64,000 nucleotides of DNA from contig NZ_CP070326.1 in the NCBI RefSeq assembly GCF_016917755.1, forward strand, positions 9,238,001 through 9,302,000, read 5' to 3'. Shown here in pieces: positions 55,248 to 63,559 of this stretch. A model generated the notes under the pieces. That model made no database searches. It saw nothing but the letters and a program-made list of their open reading frames with translations, and had not been told where the DNA came from. How positions within the stretch are numbered: position 1 is the first letter of the stretch; each line of letters opens with the position of its first letter. This DNA is from Streptomyces noursei. GTDB lineage: Bacteria; Actinomycetota; Actinomycetes; Streptomycetales; Streptomycetaceae. Position numbers and translations under genes: made by a program.

Positions 55248-56413
55248 CAGTGGGCCGCCTCCTTCCGCTCGGTGCGGCGCGGGCCGTCGGCCGGTGCGGC
55301 GAGGCCGGGCACGCGCCAGTCGCGGGCGACCTCTTCGGTGTCCGCTCCGGGCCGGGCGGGAGGTCTGCGGACCGTCCCGGGGGTGGCCGAGAAGCGGGGC
55401 GCGGGGGCGGGTTGGGTGAGGCCGGCGTGCTCGGTGAAGGTGCCGCGGGCGGCGAGGTGCGGGTGCGCCGGGGCCTCGCGCAGGGAGAGCACGGGTGCCA
55501 CGCAGGCGTCGGAGTCCTGGAAGACGGCGGTCCACTCGTCCCGGGTACGGGTCCGGAACCGGGCGGCGATGGCGGTGCGGAGCTGCTCCCAGGCGGCGAG
55601 GTCGTCCCGGCCGGGGACCTCGTCCGCGATGCCGAGCAGCCGGATGAACTCGGCGTAGAACCGCTGTTCCAGCGCGCCGACGGCCATGTACCCGCCGTCG
55701 GCGGTCTCGTAGGCGCCGTAGAACGGTGTGCCGCCGTCGAGGAGGTTGGCGCCCCGCCGGTCCTGCCAGCCGCCGGCCGCCAGCATGCCGTGGATCATCG
55801 CCGTCAGATGGGCCGTGCCGTCGACGATCGCGGCGTCCACGACCTGGCCCGCTCCGCCCTCGGTGCGGGCGTGCTGGAGGGCCGCGAGGACCCCGATGAC
55901 GAGGTACAGGGAGCCGCCGGCGTAGTCGCCGAGCAGATTGGCGGGGATGGCGGGCGGGCCGTCGGGCGGGCCGATCATGCCGAGGGCGCCGGTGATGGCG
56001 ATGTAGCCGATGTCGTGCCCGGCGGTGCCGGACAGCGGGCCTTCCTGCCCCCAGCCGGTCATCCGGCCGTAGACCAGGCGGGGGTTGCGCGCCAGGCAGG
56101 GCTCGGGCCCGACGCCCAGTCGTTCGGCCACGCCGGGGCGGTATCCCTCGATCAGGACGTCGGCACGCTCGGCCAGGTCGAGGACCTGCGCCACCCCGGT
56201 GGGCTGCTTCAGATCCACCAGCACCGAACGCTTGTTGCGGTTGGTGATGTCGGATGCCGGATCGATGCCCAGTCCGGCGCCTCCGGGGCGGTCGACCCGG
56301 ACGACGTCGGCACCGAGGTCGGCGAGCAGCATGGCGGCGAACGGGCCGGGGCCGATGCCCGCGAGCTCCACCACCCGCACCCCGCTCAGCGGGCCGTTCC
56401 CTGACTGCGTCAT
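55247..56413 (-). CDS. CaiB/BaiF family CoA-transferase
   Basis: 388-aa class III CoA-transferase or alpha-methylacyl-CoA racemase. Conserved blocks are SGVRVVELAGIGPGPFAAMLLADLGADV, interrupted here only for length, then NRNKRSVLVDLK and DVLIEGYRPGVAERLG. GLLAAL-type helices follow, and the catalytic aspartate lies in VDAAIVDGTAHLTAM. ATG 56413 is used; a GTG seven codons earlier is possible. It is upstream of the oxidoreductase remnant and the acyl-CoA dehydrogenase gene, so it may handle CoA transfer or epimerisation of branched acyl groups before oxidation. Confidence 0.88.
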   Translation of the reverse strand: MTQSGNGPLSGVRVVELAGIGPGPFAAMLLADLGADVVRVDRPGGAGLGIDPASDITNRNKRSVLVDLKQPTGVAQVLDLAERADVLIEGYRPGVAERLGVGPEPCLARNPRLVYGRMTGWGQEGPLSGTAGHDIGYIAITGALGMIGPPDGPPAIPANLLGDYAGGSLYLVIGVLAALQHARTEGGAGQVVDAAIVDGTAHLTAMIHGMLAAGGWQDRRGANLLDGGTPFYGAYETADGGYMAVGALEQRFYAEFIRLLGIADEVPGRDDLAAWEQLRTAIAARFRTRTRDEWTAVFQDSDACVAPVLSLREAPAHPHLAARGTFTEHAGLTQPAPAPRFSATPGTVRRPPARPGADTEEVARDWRVPGLAAPADGPRRTERKEAAH

Positions 56414-56438
56414 CGCGCCCCATGCCTTCCGCACTGTG

Positions 56439-56466
56439 ACACTTCTGATGTAACACTCGTGATGTT
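56439..56466 (-). promoter_or_regulatory. 14-bp direct repeats upstream of the CoA-transferase gene
   Basis: Two adjacent 14-base units, ACACTtcTGATGTa (56439-56452) and ACACTcgTGATGTt (56453-56466), match at 11 of 14 positions. They lie 26-53 bases upstream of the ATG, where an operator would control the operon promoter. The regulator is unknown. Confidence 0.5.
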
Positions 56467-56512
56467 AAGAACGTGTTCCACTTTCCACAAGCCCCCCTGT
56501 GCCAAGTGGCCG

Positions 56513-56568
56513 TCAAGACAAAAGGCCCGCGTCGGCGATGCTCAACTGCCCTCGCCGTCACGGACCTT
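56513..56568 (-). terminator. Rho-independent terminator after the 33-codon ORF
   Basis: On the minus strand a 17-bp stem (56568-56552 with 56538-56522; two G-U pairs and one mismatch) is followed at once by TTTTGTCTTG. This is the clearest stem plus T-run terminator in the window. It starts about 20 bases after the stop codon of the 33-codon ORF, so it closes that transcript before the CoA-transferase promoter. Confidence 0.75.
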
Positions 56569-56587
56569 CGCGCGCCTGCTGCTGCGC

Positions 56588-56689
56588 CTAATTCCCGCCG
56601 AGCCGGTCGATGAGCCGCTCGGGCGCTATGCAGCGGCGGGGCGCGACCGCGCGCACCGGTGCCGTCATCGGCCCTGCCGCCTTCGCCAT
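56588..56689 (-). CDS. Undescribed 33-codon ORF with strong ribosome site
   Basis: A 33-aa frame starting ATG 56689, preceded by GTGGAGGACGGC, a strong ribosome site at five bases, and ending TAG at 56588. The basic peptide begins MAKAAGPMTAP and ends RRCIAPERLIDRLGGN, with one cysteine and no membrane segment. A stem plus T-run terminator follows. Ribosome site, ORF and terminator together look like a real small gene or a leader peptide with attenuator. I do not recognise the family. It could be a regulatory peptide, a small protein, or a peptide-product precursor (the GGN tail); none can be shown. Confidence 0.55.
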   Translation of the reverse strand: MAKAAGPMTAPVRAVAPRRCIAPERLIDRLGGN

Positions 56690-56847
56690 GCCGTCCTCCA
56701 CGTCCACTCCCCCGTCCGGCACCGCCCGCGGCGCCTCCGGCGGGCCGCGCACCGCCCGCGCCACCCATCGCCCTCAACGCTAACCGCGACCACCGACAAC
56801 GGCCCGCGGAGCGTCGGACACCGGTCCGGCGGAGGGACAATGCCGTC

Positions 56848-57582
56848 ATGTCACACCTCGCCGCCGCATTATTCGACGTCCGCGCCGGCCAAGGGCTGCG
56901 GCAGTTCGCCGAGCTGGCCATCGCCCTGCTGCTGTCCTCGCTGATCGGGTTGGAGCGGGAGGCCCGGCAGAAGAGCGCCGGGCTGCGCACCCACACCCTC
57001 GTCGGGGTCGGCAGCGCCCTGTTCATGGAAGTGTCGATCCACGGCTTCGGCTCGCTGCTGGGCACGGACGGCGTGGCGCTGGATCCCTCCCGGGTCGCCG
57101 CGCAGGTCGTCTCCGGCATCGGCTTCATCGGCGGTGGGCTGATCTTCGTGCGACGGGACGCGGTCCGGGGGCTGACGACGGCCGCGACCATCTGGCTGAC
57201 CTGCGCCATCGGGATGGCCTGCGGCGGTGGGCTGCCGCTGCTCGCGATCGGCGCCACGGCGGTGCACTTCCTGATCGTGCGCGGCTTCGCGAAGGTCTCG
57301 GAACGGATCGCCTCGGGACCCGTCTTCGACCGGGTCGAACTCCGCCTCGCCTACCAGGCGCAACACGGACTGCTGGGACGAATATTGGAGCTGTGCACCG
57401 GGAGCGGGTTCCGGGTCACCGACGTCCAGGTGGAGACCGGCCAGGAGGACGGCCACCCGGCGGCCGAGGTGCTGCTCCGTCTGGAGGGCAACGGTTCCGC
57501 GCATCCTCTAGTGGAGGCGCTGACGGAACTGGAGGGCGTCCGTGGCGTGGCGCTGGGGCGGCGCACCGACAGTACGGAGTGA
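56848..57582 (+). CDS. MgtC/SapB family membrane protein
   Basis: 244-aa protein. The N-terminal part has five hydrophobic helices with family motifs ALLLSSLIGLEREARQKSAG, RTHTLVGVGSALF and VVSGIGFIGGGLIFV. The C-terminal roughly 85 residues form an ACT-like soluble domain. In other bacteria MgtC supports growth at low magnesium and modulates the F-type ATPase. A GGAGGG lies 11 bases before the ATG at 56848. It converges on an MFS transporter gene. Confidence 0.88.
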   Translation: MSHLAAALFDVRAGQGLRQFAELAIALLLSSLIGLEREARQKSAGLRTHTLVGVGSALFMEVSIHGFGSLLGTDGVALDPSRVAAQVVSGIGFIGGGLIFVRRDAVRGLTTAATIWLTCAIGMACGGGLPLLAIGATAVHFLIVRGFAKVSERIASGPVFDRVELRLAYQAQHGLLGRILELCTGSGFRVTDVQVETGQEDGHPAAEVLLRLEGNGSAHPLVEALTELEGVRGVALGRRTDSTE

Positions 57583-57648
57583 ACCCGGCCGTGTCCGCGT
57601 ACGGCGGCAGCTGCCACCGCCGTCGGACGCCGCGTTCCCCGCCCCTCG

Positions 57649-59187
57649 TTACACCGCACCGGGCGACGCCGCTCCACGGGCGGCATCCGGCCCGCCGGCC
57701 CCGCCCGCGCCCACGCCGCGCTCCGGACCCGACGTGAGCAGGTCGCCGGGCATCTGACGGTCCACCAGCCGCGCCAGCCGCCGCGGGACATCGCCGCCCA
57801 CCAGGACGACGACCAGGAGCGTCAGCCCGAAGGTGAGGACCGCCAGCGCCCGCCCCAGGGACATCCCCCGGGCGAGCTGCGCCCCGAGGACCGGCGCCAC
57901 CGCGCCACCCAGCGCCCCCACGTTGTAGACGAAGCCCAGCGACGCGGCACGGGCCCCGGTCGGAAAGTGCCCCGCGATGTACTTGGGCAGGATCCCGGAG
58001 ATGCCCTGCCCCAACGCCAGCAGCATGAAGATCAGCACCCCCAGCCCCACCAGACTCCCGCGCACCGCGAACACCGGGAAGACGAACGCCAGCGAGGCCA
58101 GCAGGGTGTAGGCGTAGGCGCGCCGGGTCCCGAGCAGGTCGCCGGTGAACCCGGCCAGCCAGCAGCCGGCCATGGTGCCGAACCCCGCGAAGAACATCAC
58201 GTGGCCGACCTGCGCGGGCGTGTATCCCAGATCGGACTTGAGGTAGGTGGGCAGCAGCGCCTGTACCGGCCAGCTGTAGAGGAAGGCGCAGAACACCGTC
58301 ACCATCAGGGAGACGTACAGCAACCAGCCGCGACGCCCGCCCAGTTGTGCGGCGAAGGCCACCAGGCACAGCGCGGCGACCGTGGCCGACCAGGGTACGA
58401 ACCCCGCGCCGAGCGGGGTGAAGGCGCAGAACAGCGCGGCCGAGGCGAGCGCCGCCAGCACGACGTTGGCCCGGCGCCGCAGACCGCCGGTGAACAACGG
58501 CCGGAACGGACTTGGGCATTCCGGGCGCCGCGCCCCGGGTCCTGCCCCGGCGGCGCCGATCTCGGTGTGCCAGTCCCCCGCCTCCGGCAGCGAGCGGCGC
58601 ATCCACAGGGCGACGAGGACGGGCAGCACCCCGATCCAGAACATCCAGCGCCAGCCCCACCGGGGCACCACCCAGGCATAGAGCTGGGCCGCGAGGACCG
58701 TACCGCCCGCATAGCCGGAGATCAGGAATCCGGAGGCCCGGTTGCGCAGTCGGGTCGGCCAGCTCTCCAGGACGTAGGTCACGCTGGTGCTGTACTCCCC
58801 CGCCATGCCCACCCCGATCACCAGGCGGGCGACGAACAGGCTGGTGTAGTCCCAGGCGAACCCGCAGGCGAAGGTGGCGAGCGAGTAGAGGACGATGCTG
58901 GCGATCATGGCCGTTCGCCGGCCGTGGCGGTCGCCGAGCGACCCCAGGAGCGCGCCGCCCAGCCAGCGGGTGATGAAGGCGGCGGAGACGAGGGAGGCGG
59001 CGGTCGCGGTGTCCAGGCGGAAGCCGTCGGCGATCTCGGTCAGCACGAGCGTGATCAGCACGAAGTCGAAGCCGTCCAGGAGATAGCCGAGCCAGGCGGC
59101 GGACAGCGCTTTCCACTGGTGCGGGGCGACCTCGCGGTACCAGGGGCGGCGCGGCGACCGGTCGGGGATCTGCGCGGGGTGCATCAT
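57649..59187 (-). CDS. MFS transporter (sialate/metabolite:H+ symporter-like)
   Basis: 512-aa twelve-helix transporter. SAAWLGYLLDGFDFVLITLV is the D1 aspartate motif of the sialate/aromatic-acid MFS branch. GSLGDRHGRRTAM is the loop 2-3 signature and GVGMAGEYSTSVTYVLESWP the helix 5 motif. A Gly/Ala-rich tail of about 35 residues follows the last helix. A GGAGGAAGG run lies 11 bases before the ATG. Likely substrates are organic acids or sialic acid; not decided. The palindrome at 59239-59251 may be its operator. Confidence 0.87.
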   Translation of the reverse strand: MMHPAQIPDRSPRRPWYREVAPHQWKALSAAWLGYLLDGFDFVLITLVLTEIADGFRLDTATAASLVSAAFITRWLGGALLGSLGDRHGRRTAMIASIVLYSLATFACGFAWDYTSLFVARLVIGVGMAGEYSTSVTYVLESWPTRLRNRASGFLISGYAGGTVLAAQLYAWVVPRWGWRWMFWIGVLPVLVALWMRRSLPEAGDWHTEIGAAGAGPGARRPECPSPFRPLFTGGLRRRANVVLAALASAALFCAFTPLGAGFVPWSATVAALCLVAFAAQLGGRRGWLLYVSLMVTVFCAFLYSWPVQALLPTYLKSDLGYTPAQVGHVMFFAGFGTMAGCWLAGFTGDLLGTRRAYAYTLLASLAFVFPVFAVRGSLVGLGVLIFMLLALGQGISGILPKYIAGHFPTGARAASLGFVYNVGALGGAVAPVLGAQLARGMSLGRALAVLTFGLTLLVVVLVGGDVPRRLARLVDRQMPGDLLTSGPERGVGAGGAGGPDAARGAASPGAV

Positions 59188-59238
59188 CGCGGGAACCGCC
59201 TTCCTCCAGCAGCGACCCGGTCCACCCGTCACGCTTAC

Positions 59239-59251
59239 CCGGTCAAACCGG
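59239..59251. promoter_or_regulatory. Short palindrome CCGGT-N3-ACCGG
   Basis: CCGGT (59239-59243), CAA, ACCGG (59247-59251), located 52 bases upstream of the MFS gene start on the minus strand. The minus strand reads TTGACC across its right half, so it may overlap a -35 box. Confidence 0.35.
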
Positions 59252-59363
59252 ACATCGGACGTCCCCTCTCCCGCACGAATCTGGACCTGCTCCCCCTCCG
59301 CGTCAAGACGGGACGCACCAGGCCGCTCCTCGGGGCCGGCAACCCCACCACCCCACCCGTTCG

Positions 59364-59392
59364 TTGACGTACGGTCGACAACTCCCTAAGGT
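59364..59392 (+). promoter_or_regulatory. Promoter of the saccharopine-dehydrogenase-like gene
   Basis: TTGACG (59364-59369) and TAAGGT (59387-59392) with exactly 17 bases between. Predicted transcription start is about 59399, giving a leader of about 20 bases that contains the AGAGAGGA ribosome site. Confidence 0.65.
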
Positions 59393-59419
59393 CCGGACCC
59401 CGGACCAGAGAGGACGCAG

Positions 59420-60607
59420 ATGCCACGGCAGGACACCCCAGGGCGGGACCACGACCTCGTCCTGTACGGAGCGACCGGATTCGTCGGCGCGCTCACCGCG
59501 GAGTACCTGGCCCGGCACGCCCCCGAGGGCTGCCGCTGGGCGCTCGCCGGACGCAGCACCGCCAAACTGGAGCGGCTGCGCGACCGGCTGACGGCCGTCA
59601 ACCCGGCCTGCGCGGACCTCCCGCTGCTCCGGGCCGACAGCGCCGACCCGGATTCGCTGCGCGCCCTCGCCGCCGGCACCCGGGTCCTGGCCACCACCGT
59701 CGGGCCCTATCTGGTGCACGGGGAGCCGCTGGTCGCGGCCTGCGCGGCGGCCGGCACCGACTACCTGGACCTCACCGGCGAGGCGGAGTTCGTCGACCGG
59801 ATGTACCTGCGGCACGACGCCACCGCCCGCGCCTCCGGGGCCCGTCTCGTCCACGCCTGCGGCTTCGACTCCGTCCCGTACGACCTGGGCGTGCACTACA
59901 CGGTGGGGCTGCTCCCCAAGGACGTCCCCGTGCGCATCGACGGCTTCGTGCGGACCAACGGCCAATTCTCCGGCGGGACCCTGGCCTCGGCACTGACCGC
60001 GGCCTCCCGCCCGGCCGCCATGGCCCGGGCCGCCCGGGCCCGCCTTCGAGCCGAACCGCGGCCCGCCGGCCGTTCCGTGCGCGCGCCGTTCGGCCCGCCC
60101 GTCCACAGCCGCGAGACCCGTACCTGGGGCGTCCCCCTGCCCACCCTGGACCCGCAGATCGTCGCCCGCTCCGCCGCCGCCCTCGACCACTACGGCCCCG
60201 ACTTCCGGTACCGGCACTACGCGGGGGTGCGCCGGCTGCCGACGGTGGTGGCCGGCGTGGTGGGCGCGGGGGCGCTGGCCGTGCTCGCCCAGGTACCGCC
60301 CGTCCGACGTTGGTTGTCGGGCCGGCTCCAACCGGGCGACGGGCCGAGCCAGGAGCGGCGGGCGCGGAGTTGGTTCAAGGTGCGGTTCGTGGCCTCGGGC
60401 GGCGATGTGCACCTGGTCACCGAGGTCGCGGGCGACGACCCCGGCTACGACGAGACCGCCAAGATGCTCGCCGAGGCGGCGCTCAGCCTGGCCTTCGACG
60501 ACCTCCCCGAGACCGCGGGCCAGGTGACGACGGCCGTGGCCATGGGGGACGCGCTGATCCGGCGCCTTCGGGATGCCGGGATCACGTTCCGGGTGGTCAG
60601 CCGGTAG
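59420..60607 (+). CDS. Saccharopine dehydrogenase-like / trans-acting enoyl reductase family
   Basis: 395-aa NAD(P)-dependent reductase. The N-terminal Rossmann signature is LVLYGATGFVGALTAEYL, then WALAGRSTAKLERL. The middle block AAAGTDYLDLTGEAEFVDRM and the following HACGFDSVPYDLGV are typical of mycobacterial trans-acting enoyl reductases (Rv2449c/Rv2953-like). AGAGAGGACGCAG gives the ribosome site. No polyketide synthase is nearby, so the lipid-reductase role is only a family inference. Confidence 0.87.
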   Translation: MPRQDTPGRDHDLVLYGATGFVGALTAEYLARHAPEGCRWALAGRSTAKLERLRDRLTAVNPACADLPLLRADSADPDSLRALAAGTRVLATTVGPYLVHGEPLVAACAAAGTDYLDLTGEAEFVDRMYLRHDATARASGARLVHACGFDSVPYDLGVHYTVGLLPKDVPVRIDGFVRTNGQFSGGTLASALTAASRPAAMARAARARLRAEPRPAGRSVRAPFGPPVHSRETRTWGVPLPTLDPQIVARSAAALDHYGPDFRYRHYAGVRRLPTVVAGVVGAGALAVLAQVPPVRRWLSGRLQPGDGPSQERRARSWFKVRFVASGGDVHLVTEVAGDDPGYDETAKMLAEAALSLAFDDLPETAGQVTTAVAMGDALIRRLRDAGITFRVVSR

Positions 60608-60619
60608 CCGAGGCGGCGG

Positions 60620-61342
60620 TCAGACGTTCGCCAGGGCCTTGCGGCACAGTGAGTCGGCGGCCCGGGTCGTCTCCGGAAGGCGGTATCTGGCCGCCAGTTG
60701 GAGCGTGTGCGCGCAGGCCCGGTCGAGGTCGACCCGGTGGCCCACCGACACGAAGACGGGTTTGACGCCCCGTTGGGTGCGCAGGGCACGTCCCACCTCT
60801 TCGGGCTCGCCGCCCGCCGCCCGGTCGTCCCACAGCGGCGAGGTGGCGCCGCGCTCCGGCCCCGGCGCCTGGTAGGAGAAGGTGAAGGGAGTCTTGGCGA
60901 CCCCGATGGTGGGCAGTCCGGTCAGCACCCCGAGGTGACTGGCGAGGCCGAAGCGCCGCGGATGGGCGAGCCCGTAGCCGTCGCAGACCACCAGGTCGGG
61001 AATACGGGCCAGCCGGTCCAGCGCGTCCAGGACCGTGGGAATCTCCCGGAAGGCGAGCAGCCCGGGGATGTAGGGGAAGGGGACCGGGCCGACGGCGGTG
61101 GCCTCGTCGACGACCGCGAGGGTGCGGGCGTCCAGGGCGACGGCGGCCGCGACGACCACGTCCCGCTCGTCGTCGTAGGCGACGTCCACGCCGACCACGG
61201 TGCCCTCGAAGCCCGGTTCCGGGCCGGCCTCGTCGAGTCGTACGTGGGCGCGCAGCCGGTCCTGGACCGCGCGGGCCCCGGCCTCGTCCGCGGGCCAGTG
61301 CCGTAGTTCGTCGGCGCGGGAGATGATTCCGGAAGTGTCCAT
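60620..61342 (-). CDS. nfi: Endonuclease V
   Basis: 240-aa DNA repair nuclease cutting near deoxyinosine. Landmarks are VVGVDVAYDDE (metal-binding Asp), PYIPGLLAFREIP, LVVCDGYGLAHPRRFGLASH, the DG(Y)G(x)AHPR motif, and LPTIGVAKTP. GVKPVFVSVGHRVDL is near the C-terminus. All recognised catalytic acids are intact. The ATG at 61342 has only a weak purine site; a TAGCGT -10-like box 10 bases upstream suggests a very short leader. It converges on the reductase gene with 12 bases between stops. Confidence 0.92.
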   Translation of the reverse strand: MDTSGIISRADELRHWPADEAGARAVQDRLRAHVRLDEAGPEPGFEGTVVGVDVAYDDERDVVVAAAVALDARTLAVVDEATAVGPVPFPYIPGLLAFREIPTVLDALDRLARIPDLVVCDGYGLAHPRRFGLASHLGVLTGLPTIGVAKTPFTFSYQAPGPERGATSPLWDDRAAGGEPEEVGRALRTQRGVKPVFVSVGHRVDLDRACAHTLQLAARYRLPETTRAADSLCRKALANV

Positions 61343-61420
61343 GGTGCCCGCAACGCTACCGAACCGCCGACCGGGTGCGACGGCCGCGTACCGGCCCCGG
61401 CCGACCGCCACCCCCTCCTC

Positions 61421-61426
61421 TATATT
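61421..61426 (+). promoter_or_regulatory. -10 element giving a leaderless yciI transcript
   Basis: TATATT, then six bases, then ATG 61433. No ribosome site exists between, so transcription is predicted to begin at the start codon. Confidence 0.6.
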
Positions 61427-61432
61427 GCAGCC

Positions 61433-61732
61433 ATGTTCATCTTGGAGCTGACCTACACCGCGCCGCTCGACCGGATCGACGCCGCTCTCTCGGACCACGT
61501 GGCGTGGCTGGAGCAGGGGTATGCCGCCGGGCACTTCATCGCGTCCGGCCGGAAGGACCCGCGCGACGGGGGCGTGATCATCGCCGCCGGGATCGACCGG
61601 GCGACCGCCGAGAAGCTCGCGGCCGAGGACCCGTTCGTCCGCGAGGGGGTCTGCGAGTACCGGATCACCGAGTTCGTGGCGACGAAGACCGCGCCGGCCC
61701 TGGCGGAATACCGGGAGCAGCTCCCCTCCTGA
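61433..61732 (+). CDS. YciI family protein
   Basis: 99-aa ferredoxin-like-fold protein. The family motif is LSDHVAWLEQGYAAGHFIAS with the conserved His-Asp pair region, followed by GRKDPRDGGVIIAAG. Related proteins include dehydrochlorinases and regulatory or detoxifying enzymes, so no reaction can be assigned. It is probably translated from a leaderless RNA. A hairpin after the stop separates it from the converging sugar porter. Confidence 0.87.
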   Translation: MFILELTYTAPLDRIDAALSDHVAWLEQGYAAGHFIASGRKDPRDGGVIIAAGIDRATAEKLAAEDPFVREGVCEYRITEFVATKTAPALAEYREQLPS

Positions 61733-61747
61733 ACCCCTCGCACCGTG

Positions 61748-61781
61748 GCCCGGCCCGCTGGACGTACCCGGTGGGCCGGGC
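61748..61781. terminator. Bidirectional terminator hairpin
   Basis: GCCCGGCCC (61748-61756) and GGGCCGGGC (61773-61781), 9 bp perfect and extendable to 14 bp with wobbles, followed on the plus strand by TTCGTGTT. It lies between the converging yciI and sugar porter genes. Confidence 0.7.
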
Positions 61782-61795
61782 TTCGTGTTGGTGTA

Positions 61796-63256
61796 TCAGG
61801 AGGGCGAGGCCGGGGACGCGGCCGAACCGCCGAGCGGCCCGGCGCCGACCGGGCCGGGCTCGGGTGCGGTGGGCCAGCGACCGCCGTTGCGCCAGTAATC
61901 CTGGATCTCCTCCAGTTGACGCCCCTTGGTCTCGGGAGCGGTGACGGCGGCGAACGCCAGGGCGCAGAGCGCGAGCACGCCCAGGCCCGCGAAGGTCGCG
62001 GCGGCACCGGCCTTGGCCATCAGCGACGGGAAGAACTGGGCGATCACGAGGTTGGCGACCAGGTCGGCGGTGAGCATCACCGATGCCCCCGTGGAGCGCA
62101 GCTGGGCCGGGAACGCCTCGCTCGCATAGACCCAGATCAGCGATCCGAAGCCGAAGTTGAAGGCGGCGGTGAACAGGAGGATCGCGGCGAAGCCCACCCA
62201 GGTGGTGGCGCCGTGCAGTTTTCCCGCACTGAAGACGACGGTCAGCACCGCGAGCATCACCGCCATCGTGCCGATCCCGGTGAGCAGCACCACCCGGCGG
62301 CCGAGGCGATCGATGATGAGGATGGCCAGCACGGCGGCGACCAGGGAGGCGAGTTCGACGAAGGACGGCAGCAGGAAATTCTGGCCGTTGCCGGTGAACC
62401 CCATCTCTTCGAAGATCTGCGGGCTGTAGTACGTCACGGCGTTGATGCCGGTGATCTGGCAGAAGAATCCGAGGCCGACCACGAAGACCGCGGCGCGGGC
62501 ATACGGCTTGCGCAGCAGCGAGCGCACCGAGCCGCCGCTCTCCTCGGTCAGTGCGGCGCGCACCGCGGCGACCTCGGCGTGCGGGTCGGCGTCCGGGTCG
62601 GTCGCCGCCATGACCTCGACGGCCCGTTCGGTGCGCCCCTTGAGGACGTACCAGCGGGGGGTGTCCGGCAGGCGGAGCAGCGGGATCACGACGAGGGCCG
62701 CGGGGATCGCGGAGAGGCCGAGCATCCAGCGCCAGTGACCGCCGCCGGACAGGCCCCAGTTGACGAAGTACGTGAGGACGATGCCCACGACGGTGGCCAC
62801 CTGGTAGGCGGCGACGGAGGCACCGCGGATACGGGCCGGGGTCGATTCGGCGACATAGAGCGGCGCCGCCACGATCGAGATGCCGATGGCGACACCCAGC
62901 AGGAAGCGGACCGCGTCGAGCACTTCGACGTTGGGGGCGACCGCGGACAGCGCGACGAAGACCGCGTACGAGCAGGCGACGATCAGCATCGCGGCCCTGC
63001 GACCCAGCGCGTCGGCGAGTTTGCCGCCGATCAGCGCGCCCAGGATCGATCCGAATACCAGGATGCTGTTGACCAGCCCCTTCTCGGTCTCGGTGAGGTC
63101 GAAGTCCTTGCTGAGGAAGACCAGGGCGCCGGAGATGCTGCCGGTGTCGTAGCCGTAGATGACGCCGACGACGGCGCCGGTGAGGGCGAACAGCCGGCCG
63201 GCGCGGCGTGGCATCGGCGGCGACGGGCGCGGTGCGGAGAGCGGGGCAGTGGACAT
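61796..63256 (-). CDS. Sugar porter family MFS transporter
   Basis: 486-aa monosaccharide:proton symporter. Signatures are GVIYGYDTGSISGAL in helix 1, GGKLADALGRRAAM in loop 2-3 and PLYVAESTPARIRG in loop 6-7. GFFCQITGINAVTYYSPQIF in helix 7 is the classic sugar porter QQxxGxNxxxYY-like block, here with Q-I-T-G-I-N. Helix 12 is followed by the PETKGRQLEEI motif. AAAGGA precedes ATG 63256. It is driven from a strong promoter at 63368-63396 with a nearby palindrome, suggesting sugar-responsive control. It resembles xylose or glucose carriers. Confidence 0.92.
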   Translation of the reverse strand: MSTAPLSAPRPSPPMPRRAGRLFALTGAVVGVIYGYDTGSISGALVFLSKDFDLTETEKGLVNSILVFGSILGALIGGKLADALGRRAAMLIVACSYAVFVALSAVAPNVEVLDAVRFLLGVAIGISIVAAPLYVAESTPARIRGASVAAYQVATVVGIVLTYFVNWGLSGGGHWRWMLGLSAIPAALVVIPLLRLPDTPRWYVLKGRTERAVEVMAATDPDADPHAEVAAVRAALTEESGGSVRSLLRKPYARAAVFVVGLGFFCQITGINAVTYYSPQIFEEMGFTGNGQNFLLPSFVELASLVAAVLAILIIDRLGRRVVLLTGIGTMAVMLAVLTVVFSAGKLHGATTWVGFAAILLFTAAFNFGFGSLIWVYASEAFPAQLRSTGASVMLTADLVANLVIAQFFPSLMAKAGAAATFAGLGVLALCALAFAAVTAPETKGRQLEEIQDYWRNGGRWPTAPEPGPVGAGPLGGSAASPASPS

Positions 63257-63355
63257 GGGGAGTCCTTTGTGCGACGGAGCGTCATTGCTGCGTAACGGCA
63301 TGGCGGGCACCTGGGCGCCGCGCCCTCAGCCATGACCGGACCCGTGCCGGGATGA

Positions 63356-63374
63356 CTGATCTTGCGAATATCAG
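63356..63374 (-). promoter_or_regulatory. Palindrome at the sugar-porter transcription start
   Basis: CTGAT (63356-63360) and ATCAG (63370-63374) flank nine bases and overlap the -10 box and predicted start, a position suited to a repressor such as a LacI or ROK protein. Confidence 0.45.
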
Positions 63375-63396
63375 GCACCTTTCACACAGATGTCAA
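63368..63396 (-). promoter_or_regulatory. Consensus promoter of the sugar porter gene
   Basis: On the minus strand TTGACA (63396-63391) and TGATAT (63373-63368) with exactly 17 bases between, the best housekeeping-type promoter in the window. The predicted start at about 63361 leaves a leader of about 105 bases. Confidence 0.75.
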
Positions 63397-63559
63397 CAGC
63401 CACTTACCCGTTTTTCGCTTCACTCCACGTCCACTTCACGCCATGCCACTCCCCCACCTGGCGCGGTACCGCCACGCACCCCGTCTACCGCGATCACCCG
63501 CACGAGGGATGGAACGCGTGCGCGAAGATGCGTAAAGTCGCCTCTAGCGAAGCAGAAAG

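Noticed and set aside
54942..57257. 771-codon minus-strand frame crossing the CoA-transferase region
   Set aside because: It overlaps the well-supported CoA-transferase gene in another frame and the opposite mgtC start. Only its last 101 codons resemble a protein family, and these were kept as the pseudogene.
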